In this document: positions 8,544 to 17,160 of the stretch, one piece after another
How positions within the stretch are numbered: the first letter of the stretch is position 1
Layout: each line of letters opens with the position of its first letter
Source: Azospirillum formosense
GTDB taxonomy: Bacteria; Pseudomonadota; Alphaproteobacteria; Azospirillales; Azospirillaceae
Length of the DNA: 64,000 nucleotides
Assembly: GCF_040500525.1 (NCBI RefSeq)
Contig: NZ_CP159403.1
Location: 1,348,001-1,412,000 of the forward strand
Direction: 5' to 3'
Position numbers and translations under genes: made by a program
The notes under the pieces: generated by a model
Databases searched by the model: none
What the model saw: only the letters and a program-made list of their open reading frames with translations
Told to the model about the DNA's origin: nothing

Positions 8544-8711
8544 CTCTGGTCCTCCTCGTCCTGTGCGAGGCCCTGTGGCCCCTCGTCTGGAGAGGAATGT
8601 GCCCCCGTTTCCGCAAAACAACAATTGCCGGAGTTGCGGCTTATCTGTTCCATCACACGCAACAAACAGATATGATGGCGACCTCCTCCATCAGCTTGGC
8701 CGACCGGTATC

Positions 8712-9344
8712 ATGCCCACCGTCCTGCCCGATGTTTCGCCGCTCCTCCTCGCCATGGACCTGACCGGAATCTTCATTTTCGGGCTGACGGGCGGGACGCT
8801 CGCCGTTCGGCATCGTCTGGACATCTTCGGCGTGATGGTGCTGGCGCTGGTCACGGCGCTGGCCGGCGGCGTGCTGCGCGACGTGCTGATCGGCGCGATC
8901 CCGCCGGCCACCATGCAGGACGAACGGTACCTGATCACGGCGCTGGCCTCGGGCCTGTTCGCCTTCTTCTTCCACCCCTTCATCAACCGGCTGGTCAAGC
9001 CGGTGATGGTGCTGGACGCGGCCGGTCTGGGCATCTTCGCGGTGGCCGGCTGCGGCAAGGCGCTGGCCTATGGGCTGGGCCCGCTGCCCGCGGTCCTGCT
9101 GGGCGTGCTGACCGCCTGCGGCGGCGGGCTGGTGCGCGACGTGCTGGTGGCCGAGGTGCCGCGCGTGCTGCGCGAGGAGATCTACGCGGTGGCCGCCCTG
9201 CTGGGTGCGGCGATCGTCATCGCCGGGGCCATGCTGGACCTGCCGAAGGCGCCGGTCGCCATCGCCGGGACGGCGGCGGCCTTCCTGCTGCGGGTGGTCA
9301 GCGTGCTGCGCGGCTGGAGCGCGCCGCGCGCCCCCGGTTCATGA
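8712..9344 (+). CDS. trimeric intracellular cation (TRIC) channel family protein
   Basis: A 210-residue protein made of two repeated units of three helices plus a last helix, the UPF0126/YadS layout. Both units carry the GGxxRD motif (LAGGVLRDVLIG near residue 54 and GGGLVRDVLVAEVP near 140). The family is a cation channel in structural studies of bacterial homologues. I chose the ATG at 8712; an ATG at 8754 (MDLTGIF) would shorten the N-terminus by 14 residues and also fits the family. Confidence 0.9.
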   Translation: MPTVLPDVSPLLLAMDLTGIFIFGLTGGTLAVRHRLDIFGVMVLALVTALAGGVLRDVLIGAIPPATMQDERYLITALASGLFAFFFHPFINRLVKPVMVLDAAGLGIFAVAGCGKALAYGLGPLPAVLLGVLTACGGGLVRDVLVAEVPRVLREEIYAVAALLGAAIVIAGAMLDLPKAPVAIAGTAAAFLLRVVSVLRGWSAPRAPGS

Positions 9345-9387
9345 CATTCGGGGTGAACAACCTCAGGCTTCGGCTGTTGGAAGGGAT

Positions 9388-9666
9388 ATGAGCGACACCG
9401 TGACCGACAACCCGGCCATGAGCCGGTTCGAACTGGACGTGAACGGCCAGACGGTCTTCGCGACCTACCGCCGCCGCGGCACCATCCTGCACATCCCCTA
9501 TGTGGAGGCGCCGCCGTCCCTGCGCGGCACCGGGGCCGCCGGGCGCCTGCTGGAGGGGGTGATGGCCATCGCCCGCGCCGAGGGGCTGACCATCGTCCCG
9601 ATCTGCGGCTATGCCGCCAACTGGATGCACCGCCACCGCGAGCATCACGACCTGCTGGCCCGGTAG
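9388..9666 (+). CDS. YjdJ-type GNAT N-acetyltransferase, short form
   Basis: A 92-residue protein of the COG2388 class, a minimal GNAT fold. The acetyl-CoA loop reads RGTGAAGRLLEGVM near residues 51-64, and the C-terminal PICGYAANWMHRHREHHDLL matches the conserved end, with the Cys near residue 72 seen in this family. The GAAGGGA ribosome site lies just before the ATG. The acceptor is unknown. Confidence 0.88.
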   Translation: MSDTVTDNPAMSRFELDVNGQTVFATYRRRGTILHIPYVEAPPSLRGTGAAGRLLEGVMAIARAEGLTIVPICGYAANWMHRHREHHDLLAR

Positions 9667-9669
9667 GTC

Positions 9670-10098
9670 TCACGACGGTCCCTGGGGCCGTTGCCCGTCC
9701 GTCGCCGCGAACACCTCCTTGGCCGCGAACAGCCCGTTGAGAGCGGCCGGGAACCCCGCATAGACCGCCATCTGGATGAGAATCTCGACGATCTCGTCGC
9801 GGGTCAGCCCGACGTTCAACCCGGCCTCGATGTGCACCTTGAGCTGGGGTGCCGCGTTGCCCATGGCGGCGAGCGCCGCGATGGTGGCGATCTCGCGCGA
9901 CCGCAGATCGAGTCCGGGCCGCGAATAGATGTCGCCGAAGGGAAATTCGAACACATAGGTCGCGAAGTCCGGCGCGATGTCGGCAAGCGCCGCCACCACC
10001 TTGCGGCCGGCTTCGCCGTCGATTTCGGCGAGCGCCCGTCGCCCGCGCTCAAGCCGGCTTTCTTCGACCCCGGATTCGATCCTGGACAGGTGCGTCAT
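9670..10098 (-). CDS. carboxymuconolactone decarboxylase family protein
   Basis: A 142-residue helical protein of the CMD/AhpD fold. It keeps the central pattern SREIATIAALAAMGN and the helix HIEAGLNVGLTRDEIVEIL, but lacks the CxxC pair of AhpD, so it is more like the decarboxylase/YurZ branch than a peroxidase partner. Its first 50 bases overlap the end of the upstream MerR gene, so the two genes are coupled. The substrate is unknown. Confidence 0.88.
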   Translation of the reverse strand: MTHLSRIESGVEESRLERGRRALAEIDGEAGRKVVAALADIAPDFATYVFEFPFGDIYSRPGLDLRSREIATIAALAAMGNAAPQLKVHIEAGLNVGLTRDEIVEILIQMAVYAGFPAALNGLFAAKEVFAATDGQRPQGPS

Positions 10099-10462
10099 CG
10101 TCAGTCTTCCTCTGTTCCGTTTCGACGTAACCGTCGATCTTGGTATCGAGGACGAGAAGACAGGCGTTCAGGTCGTCGACCTGGGCACGCACGCGCTCGC
10201 GGTGTCGCTCCAGCAACGCCCGCCGTTCCGCTTCGGTGCCGGCGCCCTCCTCACGAAGCGCCGCGTAGCGGAGCATGTCGCGGATCGGCATGCCGGTCGT
10301 CTTCAGACGGCCGAGAAACTCGATCCAGGTCAGGATCGAGGCGTCGTAATCGCGGTGGCGGGACTGGTTCCGGTCGGCATAGGGCAGCAGCCCGATCCGC
10401 TCATAGTAGCGGATGGTGTGGGCGGTCAGCCCCGTACGTCTCGCAAGCTCTCCGATCTTCAT
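10049..10462 (-). CDS. MerR-family transcriptional regulator (AdhR/NmlR type)
   Basis: A 137-residue regulator with the MerR helix-turn-helix (IGELARRTGLTAHTIRYYERIGLLP) and a long coiled dimerisation helix. There is no Cys in the effector region, so it is not a metal or thiol sensor of the CueR kind. It overlaps the downstream decarboxylase-family gene by 50 bases. A MerR-type promoter with a 19-base spacer lies just upstream, which suggests autoregulation of the pair. Confidence 0.9.
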   Translation of the reverse strand: MKIGELARRTGLTAHTIRYYERIGLLPYADRNQSRHRDYDASILTWIEFLGRLKTTGMPIRDMLRYAALREEGAGTEAERRALLERHRERVRAQVDDLNACLLVLDTKIDGYVETEQRKTDDDAPVQDRIRGRRKPA

Positions 10463-10492
10463 GCGCGTCTGCTTCTCATCACGATGCGCAGG

Positions 10493-10523
10493 ACGCTACG
10501 GGTTCGAGCGCGCTCTAAGTCAA
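10493..10523 (-). promoter_or_regulatory. MerR-type promoter with 19-bp spacer
   Basis: On the minus strand TTGACT and TAGCGT are separated by 19 bases, and the spacer holds the perfect palindrome GAGCGCGCTC (10506-10515). It lies about 30 bases upstream of the MerR start, so that regulator probably binds here. Confidence 0.72.
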
Positions 10524-10554
10524 GAGGGATTCCATCGCCGCGACCGCCGAGGCG

Positions 10555-11259
<705 letters not shown>

Positions 11260-11335
11260 GCGGGGTCTTGCGTCGTGGCGGCCTTGGGAGAAGGGCCGCC
11301 ACCTTAGCGCAGGCGCCGCCGGAACCGAACGGCTT

Positions 11336-12079
11336 TTACTTGAGGAAGAAGAGGATGCTCATCGCCAAGCCCACGGCGATGATGCCGCCGCGCAGGATGC
11401 GCGACGGGATCTTGCGCCCGACCCGCGCCCCGACATAGCCGCCGGCCACCGCCGCAACGGTCATCAGCGCGGCGTAGGACCAATCCACCGCCCCGCCGAC
11501 CGCGTAGGTGGCGACCGCGATGGCCGTCAGCATGGTGGAGAACAGGTTCTTCAGCGCGTTCATGGCGTTCAGGTTGGTCATCCCGAACAGGCTCAGCTGC
11601 GCCAGCAGCAGGATGCCGAGACCGCCGTTGAAATAGCCGCCGTAGACCGACACCACGAACAGCGTGGCGAGCATCGCCCCCGTCCCGTGCAGCCCGACCG
11701 CCCGCAGCCGGGCCGCCAGCATGCCGCCGAAGGCGAACAGTGCGGTGGCGACCAGCAGCAGCCAGGGCACGATGCTGCGGAACACCGAATCCGGGGTGAC
11801 CAGAAGCAGCGCCGCCCCGATCAGACCGCCGGTCAGGCTGACCACCGACAGCGTGACCAGCCCGATCCCGCCCACCGGCTCCAGGTCGTGGCGGTAGCCG
11901 TAGACGCCGCTGGCGTAGCCCGGCAGCAGCGCCACCGTGCCGGTGGCGTTCGCCGCCACCGGCGGAACCCCGGCGTAGATCAGCGCGGGAAGGGTGAGGA
12001 AGCTGCCGCCGCCGGCGACCGCGTTCATCGCCCCGGCCAGGAAGGCCGCGGCGAGCAGAAGAAGGGATGTCGTCACCAT
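11336..12079 (-). CDS. TauE/SafE family anion exporter
   Basis: A 247-residue membrane protein with seven or eight helices and the two family repeats, each beginning with a Gly/Asn-rich helix (AGAMNAVAGGGSFLTLPAL and VSVYGGYFNGGLGILLL). The family moves sulfite, sulfoacetate or other organic anions. The true substrate cannot be read from sequence. No sulfur genes are adjacent. Confidence 0.9.
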   Translation of the reverse strand: MVTTSLLLLAAAFLAGAMNAVAGGGSFLTLPALIYAGVPPVAANATGTVALLPGYASGVYGYRHDLEPVGGIGLVTLSVVSLTGGLIGAALLLVTPDSVFRSIVPWLLLVATALFAFGGMLAARLRAVGLHGTGAMLATLFVVSVYGGYFNGGLGILLLAQLSLFGMTNLNAMNALKNLFSTMLTAIAVATYAVGGAVDWSYAALMTVAAVAGGYVGARVGRKIPSRILRGGIIAVGLAMSILFFLK

Positions 12080-12114
12080 TGTTCGGATCGTTGTCTTTTC
12101 TTGTTGTTTTTCAT

Positions 12115-12254
12115 CCCTCTCCCGCCCCGGGAGAGGGTGGCGCCACAGGCGCCGGGTGAGGATCGCACGAGGATCGATGCCTGATTCCCGGCAGCACCCT
12201 CACCCTCCCGCCGCTGTGCGGCGGGTTCCTCCCCCGCCTTGGACGGGAGAGAGG
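12115..12254. repeat. CCCTCTCCCGCCCCGGGAGAGGG-type intergenic repeat, copy 1
   Basis: The segment opens with a near-perfect hairpin CCCTCTCCC/GGGAGAGGG and continues with a central GATCG/CGATC-rich part and a closing CACCCTCACCCT plus CGGGAGAGAGG. The first 25 bases are identical to those at 36275, so the two are members of one repeat family. It lies between the TauE and acyl-CoA synthetase genes. Confidence 0.75.
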
Positions 12255-12263
12255 TTTGGAAGG

Positions 12264-13880
12264 TTATCCCCTGTTCCGCAACGCGCGGCGGATGATCTTT
12301 CCCGTGGTCGTCATCGGCAGGCTGTCCACGAACTCCACGGCGCGCGGGTATTCGTGAGCGGCCAGCCGCGTCTTCACATGGGCCTGGATCTCCGCCGCCA
12401 GTTCGTCGCTGGGGCGCACGCCGTCCTGGAGGACGATGAAGGCCTTCACGATCTCGGTGCGCAGGGGGTCGGGCACGCCGACCACCGCGGCCATGCGGAC
12501 GGCGGGGTGGCCGATCAGGCAGTCCTCGATCTCGCCGGGGCCGATGCGGTAGCCCGCCGACGTGATCACGTCGTCGTCCCGCCCGACGAAGCGGATGTAG
12601 CCGTCCTCGTCCAGCTCGCCCTGGTCGCCGGTGACCAGCCAATCCCCGATGAACTTCGCCGCCGTGGCCTCCGGGTTGTTCCAGTATTGCAGGAACATCA
12701 CCGGGTCCGGACGGCGCACGGCGATCAGGCCGATCTCGCCGGGAGGACGGCGGTTGCCCTGCCCGTCGATCACCGCCACGTCGTGGCCGGGCGCCGGGCG
12801 CCCCATGACGCCGGGCTTGGGCGGCATGACCGTGGCGCAGGAGGACACGATCATGTTGCACTCGGTCTGGCCATAGAACTCGTTGATGGTCAGCCCGAAA
12901 GTCTGGCGGCCCCAGTCGAGAAGCTCCGCCCCCAGCGTCTCGCCGCCGCTGGCGACGGAGCGCATGCTGTAGGTCCAGCGCGTCTGCGGGTCCTTCACCG
13001 CGCGCATCATCTTCAGCGCGGTCGGCGGCAGGAAGGCGTTGCGCACTTGGAAATCGGCGATCAGGCGGAAGGCCTCCTCCGCGTCGAACTTCTCGAAGCG
13101 GTGGGAGACGACGGTCACGCCATGATGCCAGGCGGGCATCAGCACGTCGAGCAGGCCGCCGATCCACGCCCAGTCCGCCGGGGTCCAGATGCGGTCGCCC
13201 GGCTGCGGGAACAGGTCGTGAGAGATCTCCACCCCCGGCAGATGGCCTAGCAGCACCCGGTGCGCGTGCAGAGCCCCCTTGGGCTGGCCGGTGGTGCCCG
13301 AGGTGTAGATGATCACCGCCGGGTCGTCCGCCGCCGTGTCCACCGGCGTGAAGTCCTCCGACGCCGCATTGACCAGCGCGTGCCAGTCCAGCTCGCCCTC
13401 CCCGGCCTCGTCGATGCGCAGGACGAGTTTCAGCTCGGGCAGGCGGTCGCGGATCTGGGCAATCTTGGCCGCGCCCACGGCGTCGGTCACCACCGCCCGC
13501 GCCCCGCAATTGCCGAGCCGGTATTCCAGCGCCTCCACCCCGAACAGCGAGAAGAGGGGAACGGCAACGCCGCCCATCTTGTAGACGGCGACGTGGCTGA
13601 CCGCGGTTTCCGGCGCCTGGGGCAGCAGGATGCCCACCCGGTCGCCGCGCGCCACCCCGTGGGCGGCCAGCGCGTTGGCCAACCGGTTCGACAGACGGCG
13701 GATGTCGGCGAAGCTGTAGATCTCCACCGCGCCGTCGCGGCGCTTGTGGATCAGGGCGGTGCGGCCCGGGTCGCGCTCCGCCCACTTGTCGCAGACGTCC
13801 ACGCCGATGTTGTAACGCTCCGGCACCGACCAGACGAAACGGTCGCGCAGGCCTTCGTAGCTGTCCGCTTCCGGCAGCAT
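12264..13880 (-). CDS. acyl-CoA synthetase, AMP-forming (medium-chain type)
   Basis: Activates a carboxylic acid to its CoA ester through an acyl-adenylate. The 538-residue protein has the AMP-binding P-loop IIYTSGTTGQPKGALHAH, the motif EFYGQTECN, the hinge region DGYIRFVGRDDDVITSAGYRIGPGE, and the C-terminal catalytic Lys in TTTGKIIRR. It resembles the ACSM/AcsA branch that takes medium-chain, branched or aromatic acids, not acetate-specific Acs, which is longer. I chose the ATG at 13880 for its GGGAGGAAAAGC ribosome site. The substrate is not certain. Confidence 0.9.
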   Translation of the reverse strand: MLPEADSYEGLRDRFVWSVPERYNIGVDVCDKWAERDPGRTALIHKRRDGAVEIYSFADIRRLSNRLANALAAHGVARGDRVGILLPQAPETAVSHVAVYKMGGVAVPLFSLFGVEALEYRLGNCGARAVVTDAVGAAKIAQIRDRLPELKLVLRIDEAGEGELDWHALVNAASEDFTPVDTAADDPAVIIYTSGTTGQPKGALHAHRVLLGHLPGVEISHDLFPQPGDRIWTPADWAWIGGLLDVLMPAWHHGVTVVSHRFEKFDAEEAFRLIADFQVRNAFLPPTALKMMRAVKDPQTRWTYSMRSVASGGETLGAELLDWGRQTFGLTINEFYGQTECNMIVSSCATVMPPKPGVMGRPAPGHDVAVIDGQGNRRPPGEIGLIAVRRPDPVMFLQYWNNPEATAAKFIGDWLVTGDQGELDEDGYIRFVGRDDDVITSAGYRIGPGEIEDCLIGHPAVRMAAVVGVPDPLRTEIVKAFIVLQDGVRPSDELAAEIQAHVKTRLAAHEYPRAVEFVDSLPMTTTGKIIRRALRNRG

Positions 13881-14044
13881 GCTTTTCCTCCCGACGGGTT
13901 CTTGCCGGCCGCTTGAACGCGGCCATTTGATTTCATCATAGGGGCAATGGCGGCGTTCCGTCACGCGGACGGAATAGTTTGCGGGGCTGCCATGTTCATC
14001 GGAGCAGGGTTCATCAGAGCAGGTTCCGTACCGTGGGGTTCACG

Positions 14045-14575
14045 ATGAAGGCCAAGGGGATCGTTGCGGTTGTGTTGTCCGTGGGCCTGCTGGCCGGCTG
14101 CGCCAGCCCCTATGGCTACGGCGGCGGGTATGGGGCCAACTACGGGGGCGGCTACGGCTACGCTCCCGGCTATGGCAACAAGGCGGCGGCGGGCACGCTG
14201 CTCGGCGGCGTGGTGGGCGGCCTCGCCGGGTCGCGCTTCGGGGGCGGCACGGGAAAGCTGGTGGCGGTCGGCGTCGGCACGCTGCTGGGCGCCGCGCTGG
14301 GCAACGCCGCCGGCCAGTCGATGGACCGCGCCGACATCGCCTACGCGCAGCAGGCGGCGGGGCAGGCCTACATGGCGCCGACCGGCGCCACCGTGCAGTG
14401 GAACAACCCGCAGACCGGCAACTGGGGTAGCTACACCCCGACCCGCGACGGCACCGGCCCCTATGGCGAGTTGTGCCGGGAGTTCCAGACCAGCATCGTG
14501 GTCGGCGGGCAGCTCCAGCAGGGCTACGGCACCGCCTGCCGCCAGCCGGACGGAAGCTGGCGCATGGTGAGCTGA
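14045..14575 (+). CDS. glycine-zipper outer-membrane lipoprotein (17-kDa antigen/RT0821 type)
   Basis: A 176-residue lipoprotein with lipobox LLAGC (Cys19). A Gly/Tyr-rich segment (about 22-50) is followed by a glycine-zipper 2TM domain (about 53-92, AGTLLGGVVGGLAGSRFGG), and a C-terminal domain with Cys residues near 145 and 164 and the ending CRQPDGSWRMVS, as in the rickettsial 17-kDa surface-antigen family. It is probably an envelope-stabilising lipoprotein. It diverges from the acyl-CoA synthetase. Confidence 0.9.
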   Translation: MKAKGIVAVVLSVGLLAGCASPYGYGGGYGANYGGGYGYAPGYGNKAAAGTLLGGVVGGLAGSRFGGGTGKLVAVGVGTLLGAALGNAAGQSMDRADIAYAQQAAGQAYMAPTGATVQWNNPQTGNWGSYTPTRDGTGPYGELCREFQTSIVVGGQLQQGYGTACRQPDGSWRMVS

Positions 14576-14634
14576 CGCCGGCCCTTTCGACCACGCCCTT
14601 CAACCGAGCCGGGAAATGCTCTAGACAATCGGGC

Positions 14635-16797
14635 ATGGCGACGATCAAGGACGTGCTGGCCGCGGCGCTGGCCCATCATCAGGCCGGGCGGCTGGCGCAG
14701 GCCGCCGCCGGCTATCAGGCCGTCCTCGACACCCTGCCCGGCCATCCCGACGCGCTGCACCTGCTGGGCGTCGTCTATCTCCAGGCCGGGCACCCGGCGG
14801 AGGCCGAGCCGCGCATCCGCGCCGCCCTCCGCGCCGACGCCACCGTCGCCGACTATCACGACAATCTGGGCAGCGCGCTGCGCGCCCTGGGACGGGCGGC
14901 GGAGGCGGCCGACGCCCACCGCGCGGCGATCCGCCTGCGACCGGCCTTCGCGCAGGCCCATTACAACCTCGGCAACGCGCTCGACACGCTGGGCCGGCTG
15001 ACGGAGGCCGCGGACGCCTACCGGCAGGCCGCCGCGCTGCGCCCCGGCTACGCGCGGGCGCGCTTCAACCTCGGCAACACGCTGACGGCGCTTGGCCGGC
15101 TCGCCGAAGCGGACGACGCCTTCCGCGCGGCGCTGGCCGACGATCCCGGATTCGGCGAGGCGCACGCCAACCGCGCCTCGCTGATGTTGCAACGCGGCCG
15201 GGCGGCGGAGGCGGAGCGGGCCTTGCACCGCGCGCTGGCGCTGCGCCCCGACCACGCCACGGCGCTCGCCAACCTGTCCGCCGCCCGGTTGGCCCTCGAC
15301 GCCCCCATGGACGCGGAACGGGCGGCCCGCCGCGCGGAATCCGCGCGGCCCGACTTCGCGGAGGCGGCGCTGCGGCGGGGCGACGCGCTGCACAAGCGCA
15401 ACCGCCTGGCCGAGGCCGCCCGCGCCTACGCCCGCGCCGCCGCCCTGTGTCCCGATCTGGCCGAGGCCCACGCGAACCTCGCGCTGGTGCGCCAGACGCA
15501 GGGCGACCTGGACGCAGCCGAGGCCGGTTACCGCCGCGCGCTGGCCCTGCGGCCCGAACTGGCCGAGGTGCGCTCCAACCTCGCCTATCTGGAGCTGTTC
15601 CGTCCCGGCGTGACGCTGGCCCGCGTGCTGGAGGCGCACCGCGCCTGGGACGCCGTGCATGGCGCGCCGCTGCGGGCCGACTGGGCGCTGCGCCCCCCGG
15701 CGGTGCGTGAGGGTTCCCGCCCGCTGCGCGTCGGCATCCTGTCCGGCGACTTCCGCCGCCATCCGGCGGGCCAGTTCGCGGTTCGGGCGGTGGAGGCGCT
15801 GCCGGATTTCGGCGTCGCGCTGACCCTCTACGCCAACCAGTGGGAAACGGACGACCTCACCGACCGCTTCCGCGCCGCGGCGGCGCGCTGGGTGCCGGTC
15901 GCCGACCGGACCGACGCTGAACTTGCAACGCTGATCCGCGGCGACCGGCTGGACGCGCTGATCGACCTCGCCGGGCACAACGCCCGCGGGCGGCCGGGCG
16001 TCTTCGCGCGCAAGCCGGCGCCGGTGCAGGTGGCGTGGTCCGGCTACATGGCGACCACCGGCCTCGCGGCCATGGACGCTCTGGTCGCCGACGCCCACCA
16101 TGTGCCGGAGGGAGCGGAGCGCTTCTACAGCGAGCGCATCCTGCGCATGCCCGGCGCCTTCATCGCCTACGACCCGCCGCCGGACGCGCCGGAGCCCGGC
16201 CCGCCGCCCTGCCTGACCGGGCAACCCGTCACCTTCGGCGCCTTCAACATCCTGACCAAGCTCACCGACGAGGTCCTGCACACCTGGGCCGCCCTGCTCG
16301 CCCGCGTTCCCGAGTCGCGCCTGCTGTTGAAGACCAAGGCGCTGTCCTGCCCGGAGACCGCCGCCCTTTGGCGCGGACGGCTGGCCGCAGCGGGGATCGC
16401 GCCGGAGCGGCTCATCCTGGCCGGGGCCACCGGCAGCCGGGAGCATATGGGCTGGTGCGCCCGCGTCGATGTGGCTCTGGACCCCTTCCCCTTCGCCGGC
16501 AGCACGACGACGCTGGAAACGCTGTGGATGGGGGTGCCGGTCGTCACCCTGCCCGGCGAGACCTTCTCCGGCCGTCATTCGTTGGCCTTCCTGAGCGTGG
16601 CCGGGGTGGAAGGATGCGTCGCCCGCGACCCGGCCGACTATGTGGACCTCGCCGCCGGCTGGGCCGCCGACCGGGCGCGGCTGGCCGAGCTGCGCCGCAC
16701 CCTGCGCCCGCGCATGGCGGCCGGCTTGCTGTGCGACGGGCGACGCCTTGCCGAAGTCTTGGCCAGGTCTCTGCGGGATTTGACGCAAGGCCCCTAG
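14635..16797 (+). CDS. TPR-containing GT41 (SPINDLY/OGT-like) glycosyltransferase
   Basis: A 720-residue fusion. The first 350 residues are about ten TPR repeats (A-YHDNLGSALRALGR, A-HYNLGNALDTLGR and similar), followed by a GT41 catalytic half: LRVGILSGDFRRHPAGQF, GYMATTGLAAMDALVAD, FNILTKLTDEVLHTW, and the sugar-nucleotide segment DPFPFAGSTTTLETLWMGVPVV. Such proteins O-glycosylate proteins, typically flagellin or adhesins in bacteria, although donor and target cannot be read here. The start is the ATG at 14635; there is no strong ribosome site. Two more TPR glycosyltransferases lie nearby and a close relative is at 57602. Confidence 0.93.
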   Translation: MATIKDVLAAALAHHQAGRLAQAAAGYQAVLDTLPGHPDALHLLGVVYLQAGHPAEAEPRIRAALRADATVADYHDNLGSALRALGRAAEAADAHRAAIRLRPAFAQAHYNLGNALDTLGRLTEAADAYRQAAALRPGYARARFNLGNTLTALGRLAEADDAFRAALADDPGFGEAHANRASLMLQRGRAAEAERALHRALALRPDHATALANLSAARLALDAPMDAERAARRAESARPDFAEAALRRGDALHKRNRLAEAARAYARAAALCPDLAEAHANLALVRQTQGDLDAAEAGYRRALALRPELAEVRSNLAYLELFRPGVTLARVLEAHRAWDAVHGAPLRADWALRPPAVREGSRPLRVGILSGDFRRHPAGQFAVRAVEALPDFGVALTLYANQWETDDLTDRFRAAAARWVPVADRTDAELATLIRGDRLDALIDLAGHNARGRPGVFARKPAPVQVAWSGYMATTGLAAMDALVADAHHVPEGAERFYSERILRMPGAFIAYDPPPDAPEPGPPPCLTGQPVTFGAFNILTKLTDEVLHTWAALLARVPESRLLLKTKALSCPETAALWRGRLAAAGIAPERLILAGATGSREHMGWCARVDVALDPFPFAGSTTTLETLWMGVPVVTLPGETFSGRHSLAFLSVAGVEGCVARDPADYVDLAAGWAADRARLAELRRTLRPRMAAGLLCDGRRLAEVLARSLRDLTQGP

Positions 16798-16913
16798 CCT
16801 TTCCGGATAGGACGTCTCCATCCGCTAAATTGGGGGTTGTTCGTCCGCCGGATTTTCGTCACATGTTGTATATCAGATTGATCAAGGGTCGCGACGCCGC
16901 AGGGAGGTCCTGG

Positions 16914-17159
16914 ATGCTGAACCTGTCGGCTGTCCGCACCGCCATCGAGGATGTGGAGCAAGCCATTGCCGCGATGCTGGCGCCGGAAGCGCTGACCGCC
17001 AAGACCGTGGCCGCCAACCGCCGGGCGCTGGCGCGGCTCTACACCGCCTACGCCCAGGGAATGCTGAAGCGGCACGGCATCGCCGTGGATCTCGACGACA
17101 TTTGCGGGCAATGCTGCCGCGAGTGCCCGGACGGCCGCTGCGCCCGGCTTCCCTGCTGA
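16914..17159 (+). CDS. small Cys-rich hypothetical protein (81 aa)
   Basis: An 81-residue protein, mostly helical (alanine-rich, with IEDVEQAIAAML), ending in a compact cluster of six Cys, CGQCCRECPDGRCARLPC, which could bind a metal or Fe-S centre. I chose the ATG at 16914 because of the strong AGGGAGGTCC ribosome site just before it. It sits between two TPR glycosyltransferase genes, and its stop is 1 base from the end of the converging one. No known family recognised. Confidence 0.72.
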   Translation: MLNLSAVRTAIEDVEQAIAAMLAPEALTAKTVAANRRALARLYTAYAQGMLKRHGIAVDLDDICGQCCRECPDGRCARLPC

Positions 17160-17160
17160 G

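Noticed and set aside
14524..16821. 765-codon minus-strand frame opposite the first GT41 gene
   Set aside because: Antisense of TPR/GT41 coding DNA; no motif.
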